A stretch of 55,020 bases of DNA from the NCBI RefSeq assembly GCF_000240225.1, contig NZ_AGUD01000012.1, positions 1 through 55,020 on the forward strand, written 5' to 3'. This document shows, piece after piece, positions 7,321 through 15,633 of the stretch (position 1 is the first letter of the stretch; each line of letters opens with the position of its first letter). This DNA is from Patulibacter medicamentivorans. GTDB lineage: Bacteria; Actinomycetota; Thermoleophilia; Solirubrobacterales; Solirubrobacteraceae. The translations under genes and the position numbers were made by a program. Under the pieces are notes generated by a model that did no database searches, had not been told where the DNA came from, and saw only the letters and a list, made by a program, of their open reading frames with translations.

Positions 7321-9033
7321 ATGAGCCAGAGCAACGGTGATGGACAGTTCGACGTCGACTGGGTCGTCGTCGGATCGGGCTTCGGGGGCAGCGTCAGCGC
7401 CCTGCGGTTGGCCGAGAAGGGCTACTCCGTGCTGGTGCTCGAGCGCGGCGAGCACTTCGACGACGGCACGATGCCGAAGTCGAGCTTCGACCTGCGCCGC
7501 TACTTCTACGCGCCGAGGCTGGGGCTCCGCGGGCTCTTCAAGCTGACCGTCTTCCGGGACGTCTTCGTCGCCTCGGGGGCCGGCGTCGGCGGCGGCAGCC
7601 TGGTCTACGCGATGACGCTCTACGTCCCGCCGAAGGCGTTCTTCGAGGATCCGCAGTGGAAGGACCTGGGCGACTGGCGGACCGAGCTGGCGCCGCACTA
7701 CGAGACCGCGCAGCGGATGCTCGGCGTGACCGACGTCGAGGAGGACGACAAGGCCGACCAGTGGCTGAAGGAGTACGGCGAGGAGACCGGCGTCGCCGAC
7801 ACCTACCGCAAGACCCGCGTCGGCACCTACCTCGACACGCCCGGCCAGACGGTCGCCGATCCGTACTTCGGCGGCGAGGGCCCGGCGCGCAAGGGCTGCG
7901 TCCGCGAGGGCCGCTGCATGCTCGGCTGCCAGCACGGCTCGAAGAACTCGACGACCAAGAACTACCTCTGGTTCGCCCAGAAGCAAGGCGCGCGGATCGA
8001 GGCCCGGCGCGAGGTCGTCGACCTGCGGCCGCTCGGCGGCGGCAAGGGCGAGCTGGGCTGGGAGGTCACCCACGAGCGGACCGGCGCCTGGCTGCGCAAG
8101 GACCGCACGGTGATCCGCGCCCGCGGCGTCGTCAGCGCCGGCGGCGCGCTCGGGACCAACGAGCTGCTCGCCCAGGCCAAGCTCAACGGCAGCCTGCCGG
8201 ACGTCTCCTCGCGGCTCGGCGAGCTGGTGCGGACCAACAGCGAGGCGGTGACCGCCGTCACCGTGCCGCCGGGCGAGGCCCAGAACCTGATCCGGCGGGT
8301 CGCGATCACGTCGTCGATCTACCCCGATCCGCACACCCACATCGAGACGGTCACCTACGGCAAGGGCGGCGGCTCGATGCGCTGGCTCTTCACCGTCCTG
8401 GTCGGCGACGGCTCCCGCCTGACCCGCCCGCTGAAGTGGCTCGGCCAGATCGCCCGCCACCCGAAGTGGTTCCTCGAGCTGCTGCTGCGGCCCGGCTGGT
8501 CGGAGCGGACCGTGATCGTGCTGGTGATGCAGACGCTCGACAACGCGATCAGCCTGCGCGCGAAGCTCGGCCGCAACGGCCGGGTCAAGCTCCAGACCGA
8601 GCAGGACCCGGAGAAGCCGAACCCGACCTTCATCCCGGTCGCCAACCACTTCACCGAGTGGCTGGCGCGGCGGACCAAGGGCGTGCCCGGCTCCTCGATC
8701 TTCGAGGCGACGATGAACGTGCCGACGACGGCCCACTTCATCGGCGGCGCGACGATCGGCGCCGACCCCTCGAGCGGCGTGGTCGACCGCGACCAGCGCG
8801 TCTTCGGCTACGAGAACCTGCTGGTCTGCGACGGCTCGGCGATCCCGGCCAACGTCGGCGTCAACCCGTCGCTGACGATCACCGCCCTCAGCGAGCACGC
8901 GATGAGCGCCGTCCCGGCCAAGGACGGCCGCGAGGTCGTGCCGTTCGGCAGCGTGCCGATCGCGGCCAAGACGGCCAGCGGCGAGCCGGCCCCGATGCCC
9001 GAGGCCACGCCGGCCGCGGCGACGATGGCCTGA
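7321..9033 (+). CDS. GMC oxidoreductase, cholesterol-oxidase-like
   Basis: 570 residues. FAD-binding VVVGSGFGGSVSALRLAEKG at residues 16-35 and the LERGEHF end of the dinucleotide fold; VASGAGVGGGSLVYAM near 83; GCVREGRCMLGCQHGSKNS near 194; C-terminal GMC His/Asn region VCDGSAIPANVGVNPSLTI near 502. These features match mycobacterial ChoD-like FAD sterol oxidoreductases; oxidation of a sterol or other bulky secondary alcohol is probable, not proven. No signal peptide. ATG start with GGGGAGA ribosome site. The upstream palindrome links it to the ALDH at 952. Confidence 0.92.
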   Translation: MSQSNGDGQFDVDWVVVGSGFGGSVSALRLAEKGYSVLVLERGEHFDDGTMPKSSFDLRRYFYAPRLGLRGLFKLTVFRDVFVASGAGVGGGSLVYAMTLYVPPKAFFEDPQWKDLGDWRTELAPHYETAQRMLGVTDVEEDDKADQWLKEYGEETGVADTYRKTRVGTYLDTPGQTVADPYFGGEGPARKGCVREGRCMLGCQHGSKNSTTKNYLWFAQKQGARIEARREVVDLRPLGGGKGELGWEVTHERTGAWLRKDRTVIRARGVVSAGGALGTNELLAQAKLNGSLPDVSSRLGELVRTNSEAVTAVTVPPGEAQNLIRRVAITSSIYPDPHTHIETVTYGKGGGSMRWLFTVLVGDGSRLTRPLKWLGQIARHPKWFLELLLRPGWSERTVIVLVMQTLDNAISLRAKLGRNGRVKLQTEQDPEKPNPTFIPVANHFTEWLARRTKGVPGSSIFEATMNVPTTAHFIGGATIGADPSSGVVDRDQRVFGYENLLVCDGSAIPANVGVNPSLTITALSEHAMSAVPAKDGREVVPFGSVPIAAKTASGEPAPMPEATPAAATMA

Positions 9034-9038
9034 GCGAG

Positions 9039-9081
9039 CGTCCCGCGCCGTCCGCCCTGGCCCGCGGGAGGGGCCGGGACG
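9039..9081. terminator. possible bidirectional hairpin
   Basis: CGTCCCG (9039-9045) and CGGGACG (9075-9081) flank a GC-rich stretch between two convergent genes. The stem is short and the loop long, so this is tentative. Confidence 0.3.
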
Positions 9082-9095
9082 GACGCCGCCCGCGG

Positions 9096-10076
9096 TCAGT
9101 CGCCGACCCGCAGCACCAGCTTGCCGCGGACCGCGCCGCCCTCGATCAGCTCGTGGGCGCGGGCGGCATCGGCCAGCGGCAGCACCTCGGCGACGGTCGG
9201 CCGCAGCGCGCCGCGCTCGACCGAGCCGGTCAGCAGCTGCAGCTCCAGGCCGTCCGGGGCGATGAACACTCGCGGCCCGCGGACGTCGTCGCGCGGCGGC
9301 GGATCGCCGGCGCTGGCCGAGGGCAGCGTCAGGACCGCTCCGCCGGGCCGCACGACCGAGAACGCGCGCGTCCGCTCGGCGCCGCCGATCCCGTCGAGGA
9401 CCAGGTCGACCGGCTCGATCGCCTGCGCGTAGTCGGTCGTCGTGCGGTCGATCACCTCGTGGGCGCCGAGCCCGCGCAGGTAGCCGAGGTTCGCCGTCGA
9501 GCCGACCGCGATCACGTGCGCTCCGAGGTCGGCGGCGATCTGGACCGCCAGGTGGCCGACGCCGCCCGACGCGGCCGTGATCACCACCCGCTGGTTGGTC
9601 TCCAGGCCGCCGGCGTCGACCAGCGCCTGCCAGGCGGTCAGCCCGCCGAGCGGCAGCGCCGCCGTCTCCTCGTCGCTCAGCGAGCGCGGCGAGCGGCTCA
9701 GCTGGCTGACGTGCGCGACCGCGTACTCGGCGTAGGCGCCGGCGGCCCGCGGGAAGCCGATCGTGCCGAAGACGCGGTCGCCGGGAGCGAAGCGGGCGAC
9801 TCCGTAGCCGGCCTCCGCGACGGTCCCCGCGACGTCCCAGCCGGGAATCCAGGGGAAGGCGCCGGCGCCGTCCTCGGGCGTCGGGGATCCGCCGAGGAAG
9901 CCGGTCGCGCCGGCGCCGCCGCGGGTCTTCGCGTCGACGGGGTTGACGCCGGCGGCGGCGACCCGGATCAGGACCTCGCCGGGGCCGGGCGTCGGCCGCG
10001 GGACCTCGCGCAGCTCCAGCGTCTCGGGGCCGCCGGGGGCGGGGGCGACGATCGCCTGCATGGTGGGGGCGGGCAT
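9096..10076 (-). CDS. zinc-less MDR oxidoreductase (quinone oxidoreductase type)
   Basis: 326 residues. GroES-like N-terminal domain (PGPGEVLIRVAAAGVNPVDAKTR near 28), NADPH-binding VVITAASGGVGHLAVQIAADLGA near 160, and a C-terminal GGAVRGKLVLRVGD end typical of QOR-like MDRs. No zinc-ligand Cys pattern. Reduces quinones or enones with NADPH in related proteins. Lies next to a second MDR gene of the same length on the same strand (35 nt apart), which suggests duplication. Confidence 0.93.
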   Translation of the reverse strand: MPAPTMQAIVAPAPGGPETLELREVPRPTPGPGEVLIRVAAAGVNPVDAKTRGGAGATGFLGGSPTPEDGAGAFPWIPGWDVAGTVAEAGYGVARFAPGDRVFGTIGFPRAAGAYAEYAVAHVSQLSRSPRSLSDEETAALPLGGLTAWQALVDAGGLETNQRVVITAASGGVGHLAVQIAADLGAHVIAVGSTANLGYLRGLGAHEVIDRTTTDYAQAIEPVDLVLDGIGGAERTRAFSVVRPGGAVLTLPSASAGDPPPRDDVRGPRVFIAPDGLELQLLTGSVERGALRPTVAEVLPLADAARAHELIEGGAVRGKLVLRVGD

Positions 10077-10111
10077 CGGGGCTCTCGTTCGGTCGTGGGT
10101 TCGGGCGGGCG

Positions 10112-11092
10112 TCAGCGGTCCGTCGGCGCCCGTGGCGGGCGGATCACGATCGTCCCCCGCCGGTCGCCGCGGTGCTCGACGTAGGCGTGCGCGTCACGTG
10201 GGTCGTCGACCGTCGGGCCCGGGTCCAGGGTCGGGCGGACGATCCCCTCGCGCAGCAGCAGGATCGCGGCCTGGAGCGCCTCGCGACCCGGCTCGGGGAT
10301 CCGCGGCGCGCGGACCTGCTTGCGCGAGGCGTCCTCCGGCGGCGGGCTGGCGAGCGACAGCAGCAGGCCACGGCGGTCGGTCGCGGCCAGCGCCTGGTGC
10401 ATCGGGTGGTGCTCGTGCAGCGGGCCGGGCTCGTCGACCTCGGTCACGACGACGTCGGACTGGATCGCGACGGCGGCGTACGGCACCAGCCGCGTGTCGA
10501 TCGTCTCCTCGGCGCCGAGCGCCGCCAGCTCGTCGATGCCGTCGTCGCCCGCCACCGCGACCACGCGGGCGTGGCGGTCGGCGGCCAGCTGGACCAGGGC
10601 GCGCCCGATCGCCGTCGTGGCGTGGGTGACCAGGACCCGGCGGCGCGGCAGGTCGCCGGCCAGCTCGAGCGCCTGCCAGGCGATCGCGGCCGGGCCGATC
10701 GTGGCCGCGACCTCGTCGTCGGCGAGCTCCCCGGGGATCGCGGCCAGCGACCGCTCCGACGCCACGACGTGCGACGCGCAGGCGCCGGCGACGATCCCCG
10801 CGACCCGATCGCCGGGAGCGAGCGCGGTGACCCCGGGGCCGGCGCGCCGGACCACGCCGGCCAGGTCGGTCCCCGGGGTCCACGGAAAGCAGATCCGGGG
10901 GTCGCCGTCGCCGGGTCGCGGGCGGCCGGCGCGCAGCCGCACGTCGCGCGGGGTGACGGCGACGGCGCGGACCTCGACCAGGACCTCGCCGGGGCCGGGC
11001 GTCGGGCGCGGGACCTCGGCGACGTCGAGGACCGCCGGCGTGCCGGGGGCCTCGGCGATCAGGATCGTGGCGCGCTCGGCGGAGGTCGGCAT
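10112..11092 (-). CDS. MDR oxidoreductase, diverged paralogue
   Basis: 326 residues, same length as its neighbour, with the shared VPRPTPGPGEVLVEV and FPWTPGTDLAGVV segments. The nucleotide-binding glycine loop is altered: VLVTHATTAIGRALVQLAAD where the neighbour has VVITAASGGVGHLAVQIAAD. This may change cofactor binding or activity. ATG start chosen because the motif AERATILIAEAPGTPAVLDVAEV begins right after it; an upstream in-frame extension runs through the intergenic repeats and is not credible. Confidence 0.88.
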   Translation of the reverse strand: MPTSAERATILIAEAPGTPAVLDVAEVPRPTPGPGEVLVEVRAVAVTPRDVRLRAGRPRPGDGDPRICFPWTPGTDLAGVVRRAGPGVTALAPGDRVAGIVAGACASHVVASERSLAAIPGELADDEVAATIGPAAIAWQALELAGDLPRRRVLVTHATTAIGRALVQLAADRHARVVAVAGDDGIDELAALGAEETIDTRLVPYAAVAIQSDVVVTEVDEPGPLHEHHPMHQALAATDRRGLLLSLASPPPEDASRKQVRAPRIPEPGREALQAAILLLREGIVRPTLDPGPTVDDPRDAHAYVEHRGDRRGTIVIRPPRAPTDR

Positions 11093-11186
11093 TCGGGACG
11101 GCAGGGCCGGCGGCCGGCTCCGTCCAGCGATGGTACGCGGCGGCGTTCGCGGGTGGTCGGTGGGCGGCGGTTGGGCGGCGGCGGCC

Positions 11187-11318
11187 GTGACGTTACGGTC
11201 GCTGGGCGACCGGTTCGTCACACCGCGCCGAGCCGGACGCCCCGCGCCGGCGGCGGCCGTGACGTTGCGGTCCTTGAGCGACCGGTTCGTCACACCGCGC
11301 CGAGCCGGACGCCCCGCG
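11187..11318. repeat. two tandem copies of a 60-nt hairpin repeat (family A)
   Basis: Copies at 11187-11246 and 11259-11318 differ at 4 of 60 positions; period 72 nt. Each begins with a 35-nt hairpin whose outer arms are GTGAC/GTCAC and inner arms GGTC/GACC (CGGTCGC/GCGACCG in copy 1). Related to the hairpin at 53292-53324. The 297-nt space between the divergent genes at 11092 and 11390 is otherwise unremarkable. Confidence 0.8.
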
Positions 11319-11389
11319 TGGCGCGCTCGCCGCCGCTGGCCCGTCTGCGAGGATCGAGCGCCCCTTCCCGACGATCCCCCGGAGGACCC

Positions 11390-11866
11390 GTGCCCCTGCC
11401 CGAGCCCGGCCAGCCCGCGCCCGACTTCACCCTGCCCGCCGCCGACGGGAGCAGCGTCACGCTCTCGGAGCTGCGCGGCCAGTGGGTCGTCCTCTACTTC
11501 TACCCCAAGGCCTCGACGCCGGGCTGCACGACGCAGGCCTGCAGCGTCCGCGACAACCGCGCCGAGTACGAGCGGCGCGGCGCGCGGGTCCTGGGCCTCT
11601 CGCCCGATCCCGTGGCCAAGGTGGCGAAGTTCGTCGAGAAGGAGGGGCTGGACTTCACGCTCCTGGCCGACGAGGACCACGCGGTCTGCGACCTCTACGG
11701 CGCCTGGGTCGAGAAGTCGATGTACGGCAACAAGTACATGGGGGCGTCGCGCTCGACGGTCCTGATCGACCCCGACGGCGTCGTCCGCCAGGTCTTCCCG
11801 AAGATCGCGCCCAAGGAGCACGACCGGAAGGTCCTGAAGGCGCTCGACGCGCTGCAGGCGGCCTAG
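11390..11866 (+). CDS. bcp: thiol peroxidase Bcp (peroxiredoxin Q)
   Basis: 158 residues, full length. GQPAPDFTLPAADG near residue 6; peroxidatic Cys in PKASTPGCTTQAC near 45 with the resolving Cys five residues later, the atypical two-Cys arrangement of Bcp/PrxQ; SRSTVLIDPDG near 123. Reduces hydroperoxides with thioredoxin. GTG start with a GGAGG ribosome site (11381-11385), which decides against the long upstream extension. Confidence 0.95.
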   Translation: MPLPEPGQPAPDFTLPAADGSSVTLSELRGQWVVLYFYPKASTPGCTTQACSVRDNRAEYERRGARVLGLSPDPVAKVAKFVEKEGLDFTLLADEDHAVCDLYGAWVEKSMYGNKYMGASRSTVLIDPDGVVRQVFPKIAPKEHDRKVLKALDALQAA

Positions 11867-11909
11867 CGGCGGGCCGGGGCCGCGCGTCCCGGATCGCCGA
11901 GGGCGTCGG

Positions 11910-12497
11910 TCATCGCGGGCCGTCGGCGTCGGGGACCAGGCGATCGACGAGTCGCCGGACCGTGGCGCCGACATCCTCGATCCCGAGCGCGTCGGGGAGG
12001 GTCAGCCGGTCGAGCATCAGGCCGTCGATCGCCAGGTGCAGGAGCACGATCTCCTCGCGCCCGCCTCGCAGGCCCGCCTGCTGGTGGAAGCCGACGTCGC
12101 TGTCGAGGCCGCGGCGGATCGTCGCGGTCAGCGCCTCGCGCACCGCCGGCCGCCGGGTCGCCTCCAGCCGCAGCTCGAACAACGCCAGGTACAGGTCGGA
12201 CTGGGCCTGGAGCCGTTCGACGAGCTCGCGGACCAGGACCACCAGCCGCTCGTGCGACGGCGGCGCGGCCGCGGCCTCGCGCAGCGCGGCCTCGTCCGGC
12301 TCGAGTCGCTCGTAGATCCGCCGCCCGAGCTCCTCGAGCAGCGCGTCGCGGGAGCGGAAGTAGTTCGACGTCGTGCCCGACGGCGCGCCGGCCTCGGCGT
12401 CGACCGCCCGATGGGTCAATCCGCGCGCGCCATCGCGGGCGAGGACCGCGAGCGCGGCGTCGGCCAGGACCGCGCGCCGTCCGGGGTTGGGAGCCAC
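11910..12497 (-). CDS. TetR-family regulator
   Basis: 195 residues. N-terminal HTH: RRAVLADAALAVLARDGARGLTHRAVDAEAGAPSGTTSNYFRSRDALL with the GTTSNYF recognition-helix pattern. The C-terminal ligand domain fits the TetR_C group with LYLALFELRLEATRRP. GTG start with TAGGCT 7 nt upstream, so probably leaderless. Divergent from the VOC gene at 12557; two palindromes in the 59-nt gap probably bind this repressor and control both genes. Confidence 0.93.
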   Translation of the reverse strand: MAPNPGRRAVLADAALAVLARDGARGLTHRAVDAEAGAPSGTTSNYFRSRDALLEELGRRIYERLEPDEAALREAAAAPPSHERLVVLVRELVERLQAQSDLYLALFELRLEATRRPAVREALTATIRRGLDSDVGFHQQAGLRGGREEIVLLHLAIDGLMLDRLTLPDALGIEDVGATVRRLVDRLVPDADGPR

Positions 12498-12504
12498 GCT
12501 TGAC

Positions 12505-12510
12505 AGCCTA
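12505..12510 (-). promoter_or_regulatory. -10 hexamer of the TetR gene
   Basis: TAGGCT on the minus strand, 7 nt before the GTG start. Confidence 0.6.
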
Positions 12511-12521
12511 GAGCATGACCA

Positions 12522-12549
12522 CTACGTTCGTAGCACTACAAGTGTAGTG
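12522..12549. promoter_or_regulatory. tandem palindromic operators between TetR and VOC genes
   Basis: CTACG-TT-CGTAG (12522-12533) abuts CACTACA-AG-TGTAGTG (12534-12549); both share the half-site CACTAC. Placement between the two starts fits TetR autoregulation. Confidence 0.65.
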
Positions 12550-12556
12550 AACGAGG

Positions 12557-13000
12557 ATGATGATGCAACTCGAGCGGTTCGCTCCCACCCTGCTGTCGCG
12601 CGACGTCGCCGCCACCCGCGACTTCTACGTCACGCGGTTCGGCTTCCGGGCCGAGGTCGACATCGGCTGGTTCGTCAGCCTGCGCCATGACGCCGAGGCC
12701 TACGAGCTGTGCCTGGTCGCGGCCGACCACCCGTCGACGCCGGAGCGGTTCCGGCGGCCGTCGGAGGGAGTGATCATCGGCTTCCTGGTCGCCGACGCCA
12801 GCGCCGAGGAGGCGCGGCTGCGGGCGGCCGGGACCGAGATCGTCGAGCCGCTGCGCGACGAGCCGTGGGGCCAGCGGCACTTCTACGTCGCCGACCCGGA
12901 CGGCGTCCTGATCGACGTCGTCCAGCAGACGACGCCGTCGGCTGCCTGGCTGGCCGAGCACGCCGGCATGGCCGGGATCGCGGCGGCCGACGCGCGCTAG
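12557..13000 (+). CDS. VOC-superfamily protein
   Basis: 147 residues from the first of three consecutive ATG codons; the third (12563) is better placed after the GAGG ribosome site. VOC pattern: FAPTLLSRDVAATRDFYVTRFGF at the N-terminus, GVIIGFLVADASAEEARLRAAG in the middle, and WGQRHFYVADPDGVLIDVVQQ at the end. Likely a glyoxalase- or resistance-type protein induced through the divergent TetR; ligand unknown. Convergent with map. Confidence 0.9.
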   Translation: MMMQLERFAPTLLSRDVAATRDFYVTRFGFRAEVDIGWFVSLRHDAEAYELCLVAADHPSTPERFRRPSEGVIIGFLVADASAEEARLRAAGTEIVEPLRDEPWGQRHFYVADPDGVLIDVVQQTTPSAAWLAEHAGMAGIAAADAR

Positions 13001-13017
13001 GGCGGCCGCCGCGGCGC

Positions 13018-13758
13018 TCAGCCGGTCAGGACCAGCGGGCGGTGGTCGCGGACGACGATCGTGTGCTCGGCGTGCGCCGAGAGCGAGCCGTCGGCGGTCG
13101 CGATCGTCCAGCCGTCGTCGCGGGTCTCCAGGCGGGTCGATCCGGCGGTCAGCATCGGCTCGACGGCGAGCACCAGGCCGTCGTCGAGCGGGCGCCGCAG
13201 GCGCGGCATGTCCACGTTGTAGACCGTCGGCTCCTCGTGCAGGGCGCGGCCGATGCCGTGACCGCAGAGCTCGGGGAACGGCAGCGTCCCGTGGCGCTTG
13301 GCGGTCCGCTCGGTCGCGCGGCCGATCGCGCCCAGGCGGGCGCCGGTGACCGATGCCGCGAGCGCCTCGCGCAGGCACGCGCCGACGGCCGCCAGCAGCT
13401 TGCGGCCGGCCGGGGTCGGACGACCGACGGGGACGGTGATCGCCGCGTCCGCGAGGAACCCGTCGAGCTCCGGCGTCACGTCGATCGTGACCAGGTCGCC
13501 CTCGCGCAGGACCCGCGGGCCGGGCACGCCGTGGACGATCTCCTCGTTGACCGAGATGCAGATCGTGCCCGGGAAGCCGTAGGTCGACGCGGGGGCGGAG
13601 GTCGCGCCGTGGCGGGCGAAGATCGCGGCCGCCTGCTCGTCGAGCGCGCCGGTCGTGATCCCGGGACGGACCTGCTCGCGCAGCGTCCGCAGGGTCAGCG
13701 CGGTCAGCGCGCCGACCCGTTGCATCGCCGCCAGCTCCTCGGTGCCCTCGATCGTCAT
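13018..13758 (-). CDS. map: methionine aminopeptidase, type I
   Basis: 246 residues. Metal ligands visible in order: LVTIDVTPELDGFLADAA (two Asp), ELCGHGIGRALHEEP (His), LAVEPML (Glu) and HAEHTIVV (Glu). Removes the initiator Met from nascent proteins. ATG with TAGGCT 7 nt upstream gives a leaderless start and rules out the long upstream extension. Isolated from ribosomal-protein genes, so it may be a second MetAP of this genome (inference). Confidence 0.95.
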   Translation of the reverse strand: MTIEGTEELAAMQRVGALTALTLRTLREQVRPGITTGALDEQAAAIFARHGATSAPASTYGFPGTICISVNEEIVHGVPGPRVLREGDLVTIDVTPELDGFLADAAITVPVGRPTPAGRKLLAAVGACLREALAASVTGARLGAIGRATERTAKRHGTLPFPELCGHGIGRALHEEPTVYNVDMPRLRRPLDDGLVLAVEPMLTAGSTRLETRDDGWTIATADGSLSAHAEHTIVVRDHRPLVLTG

Positions 13759-13765
13759 GGATCGA

Positions 13766-13771
13766 AGCCTA
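13766..13771 (-). promoter_or_regulatory. -10 hexamer of map
   Basis: TAGGCT on the minus strand, 7 nt before the ATG. Confidence 0.6.
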
Positions 13772-13781
13772 CGGGCTCGGG

Positions 13782-14477
13782 TCACTCCTCCAGCAGGCGG
13801 ATCCCGAGCGCGCCGGCGAACGTGCCGGCGCCGGCGAGGATGTCCGACCACGGCATCATCACGCCGCGCAGCTGCTCGAGCGCGCGGGCGCCGTCCAGCT
13901 GGCAGTCGCGCATCGTCGTGCGGGCGAAGCGGGCGCTCGTGAAGTCGACCTCGCGCAGGTCGCAGCGGTCGAAGCTGACCTCGTCGGCCTGCACGTCGAC
14001 GAAGTCGCTGCCGGAGAGCGTGCAGTCGACGAACGAGACCCGCCGCAGCCGGCTGGCGGTCAACGACCCGAGGTCGAAGCGGCAGCCGTCGAAGGTGACG
14101 TCGTCGATCGCCCCGGCGGTCCAGCGCAGGCCCGTCAGGCGCACCCGGTGGAAGGCCACGCGACGGGCGCCGCTCTCGCGCAGGTCGACGTTGGCGAGGC
14201 TGCCGCCACGCAGCTCGACGTCGTGCAGCGTGAGCCGCGGGAGCACCGCGCCGGTCAGGTCGAGCTGGTTGGCGCGGGCCTCCGCAATCGACGCCGATCG
14301 CGCTCGGAACGGCGCCTCGGCCAGGCCCTCGAGCAGCACGCCCTCGAGCCGATCGTCGTCGAGGAGGCCGTGGGCGGGCAGCGTCGTCGGCTCCAGCTCG
14401 GCCGGGATCCGGGGCGCGGCCGGGGGCCGGGGAGCCGTCGACGAGGACCGCGAAGCTGCCATCTGCGCGATCCTCAC
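13782..14477 (-). CDS. pentapeptide-repeat-like protein
   Basis: 231 residues. From about residue 65 to 200 there is an A(D/N)LxX-like five-residue periodicity (LDLTGAVLPRLTLHDVELRGGSL, VDLRESGARRV, VSFDRCDLREVDFTSARF, CQLDGARA) that should form a quadrilateral beta-helix. Function unknown; such proteins can mimic DNA or act as scaffolds. GTG at 14477 or ATG at 14462 could be the start. Divergent from the permease with overlapping 5' regions. Confidence 0.85.
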   Translation of the reverse strand: MRIAQMAASRSSSTAPRPPAAPRIPAELEPTTLPAHGLLDDDRLEGVLLEGLAEAPFRARSASIAEARANQLDLTGAVLPRLTLHDVELRGGSLANVDLRESGARRVAFHRVRLTGLRWTAGAIDDVTFDGCRFDLGSLTASRLRRVSFVDCTLSGSDFVDVQADEVSFDRCDLREVDFTSARFARTTMRDCQLDGARALEQLRGVMMPWSDILAGAGTFAGALGIRLLEE

Positions 14478-14545
14478 AGGTCCTGCTGTCGCTCGTCGCC
14501 AACTCGTCGCTCACCTCCGCCGTCGCCGCCGCCTGGCCGTCGTTC

Positions 14546-15565
14546 GTGCTCGTCTCCGGGCTGCTGCTGCTCGGCCTGGTGGCGGAGCGGGAGGGGGTGT
14601 TCCGGCTTCTCGGCGTGCGGCTGGAGCGGCTGCCGGGCCCGCCGGTGATGCTCGTCGCCTCGTCGCTCGGCGCCGTCGCGGCGGTCACGGCCGTCCTCAA
14701 CCTCGACACCGCGGTGGTGTTCGTGACGCCGGTGGTGATCCACGCGGCCGTGCACCGCGGCCTCGACCCGCGACCGGTCGCCTACGGCGCCCTGGCGATG
14801 GCCAACGCCGCCTCGCTGCTGCTGCCCGGAGCGAACCTGACGAACCTGATCGTGCGCGCCGACGCGCCGTCGTCCGGGGGCAGTTGGATGGTCGACGTCG
14901 CGCCCGCGGGCGTCGCGGCGGCCGCGGTCACGCTGGCGATCCTGCTGTTGCTCGACCGTCGAGCCTGGAGCGCGACCGTCGACCGCGGGCGCCCGTCGCA
15001 GGCGGAGGCCCGCCCGTTCGCGCGCGGGTCGGCGCTGGCGGTGGGGGCGGCGGTGGCGCTCGCCGGGGCGGCGATCGTGCTGCTGCCGCGGCCGGCGCTG
15101 CCGGTGCTGCTGCTCGGTCTGCTCACCGCCGGCGTCGCCGTCGCGCGATCCGAGCTCCGCCCGCGCGACGCGATCCGCGCCCTCGGGCCCGGCGTCCTGA
15201 TCGGCCTGTTCCTGCTGGTGTGCGCGCTCGGCTGGCTGGCTCGCGAGTGGCAGCTGCCGGGCGAGGCCGTCGCCGGCAGCGGTCCGCTGGCGACCGCGGC
15301 GATCGGGGCGCTGGCGGCGGTGCTGCTCAACAACCTGCCGGCGGCGGCGCTGCTCGGGGCGTCGCATCCACCCCATCCCGAGGCGCTCCTGGTCGGCTTG
15401 AACCTCGGCCCGAACCTGTTCGTGACTGGGTCGCTCTCGGCCTACCTGTGGTGGCGGGCCTGCTCGGCGACCGGGGTCGCCGTGACGCTCCGCGGGCTGA
15501 TGGCCCGGGCGCCGGCGACGGTCGCTCCCGCGATTCTGGCGGCCGTCCTGCTGCTGCCGGGATGA
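14546..15565 (+). CDS. ArsB/NhaD-superfamily (ion transporter) permease
   Basis: 339 residues from the first standard start codon, very hydrophobic with about 9-10 membrane segments. Signature of the arsenical pump/SLC13-like group: MANAASLLLPGANLTNLIV near residue 89 and AAVLLNNLPAAALLGA near 255, with LNLGPNLFVTGSLSAYLW later. The frame remains open upstream and reads AVAAAWPSFVLVSG, which looks like genuine N-terminus, so the real start may be a non-standard codon around 14480. Substrate (arsenite, anion or Na+/H+) cannot be told. Confidence 0.88.
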   Translation: MLVSGLLLLGLVAEREGVFRLLGVRLERLPGPPVMLVASSLGAVAAVTAVLNLDTAVVFVTPVVIHAAVHRGLDPRPVAYGALAMANAASLLLPGANLTNLIVRADAPSSGGSWMVDVAPAGVAAAAVTLAILLLLDRRAWSATVDRGRPSQAEARPFARGSALAVGAAVALAGAAIVLLPRPALPVLLLGLLTAGVAVARSELRPRDAIRALGPGVLIGLFLLVCALGWLAREWQLPGEAVAGSGPLATAAIGALAAVLLNNLPAAALLGASHPPHPEALLVGLNLGPNLFVTGSLSAYLWWRACSATGVAVTLRGLMARAPATVAPAILAAVLLLPG

Positions 15566-15633
15566 GGTCGCCGGGTGGGCCCGGGAGGGGTCGAGATGCA
15601 GGCGACCGCGGAGCACGTCAGAATCATCGACCG

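Noticed and set aside
11187..11318. Tandem repeat considered as a CRISPR fragment
   Set aside because: Only two 60-nt units with a 12-nt gap and no spacer diversity or cas genes.
12709..15633. Long plus-strand frame extending upstream of the lipoprotein
   Set aside because: Only the last 153 codons, after a signal peptide start, look coding; the rest is antisense to map and the pentapeptide gene or off-frame to the permease.
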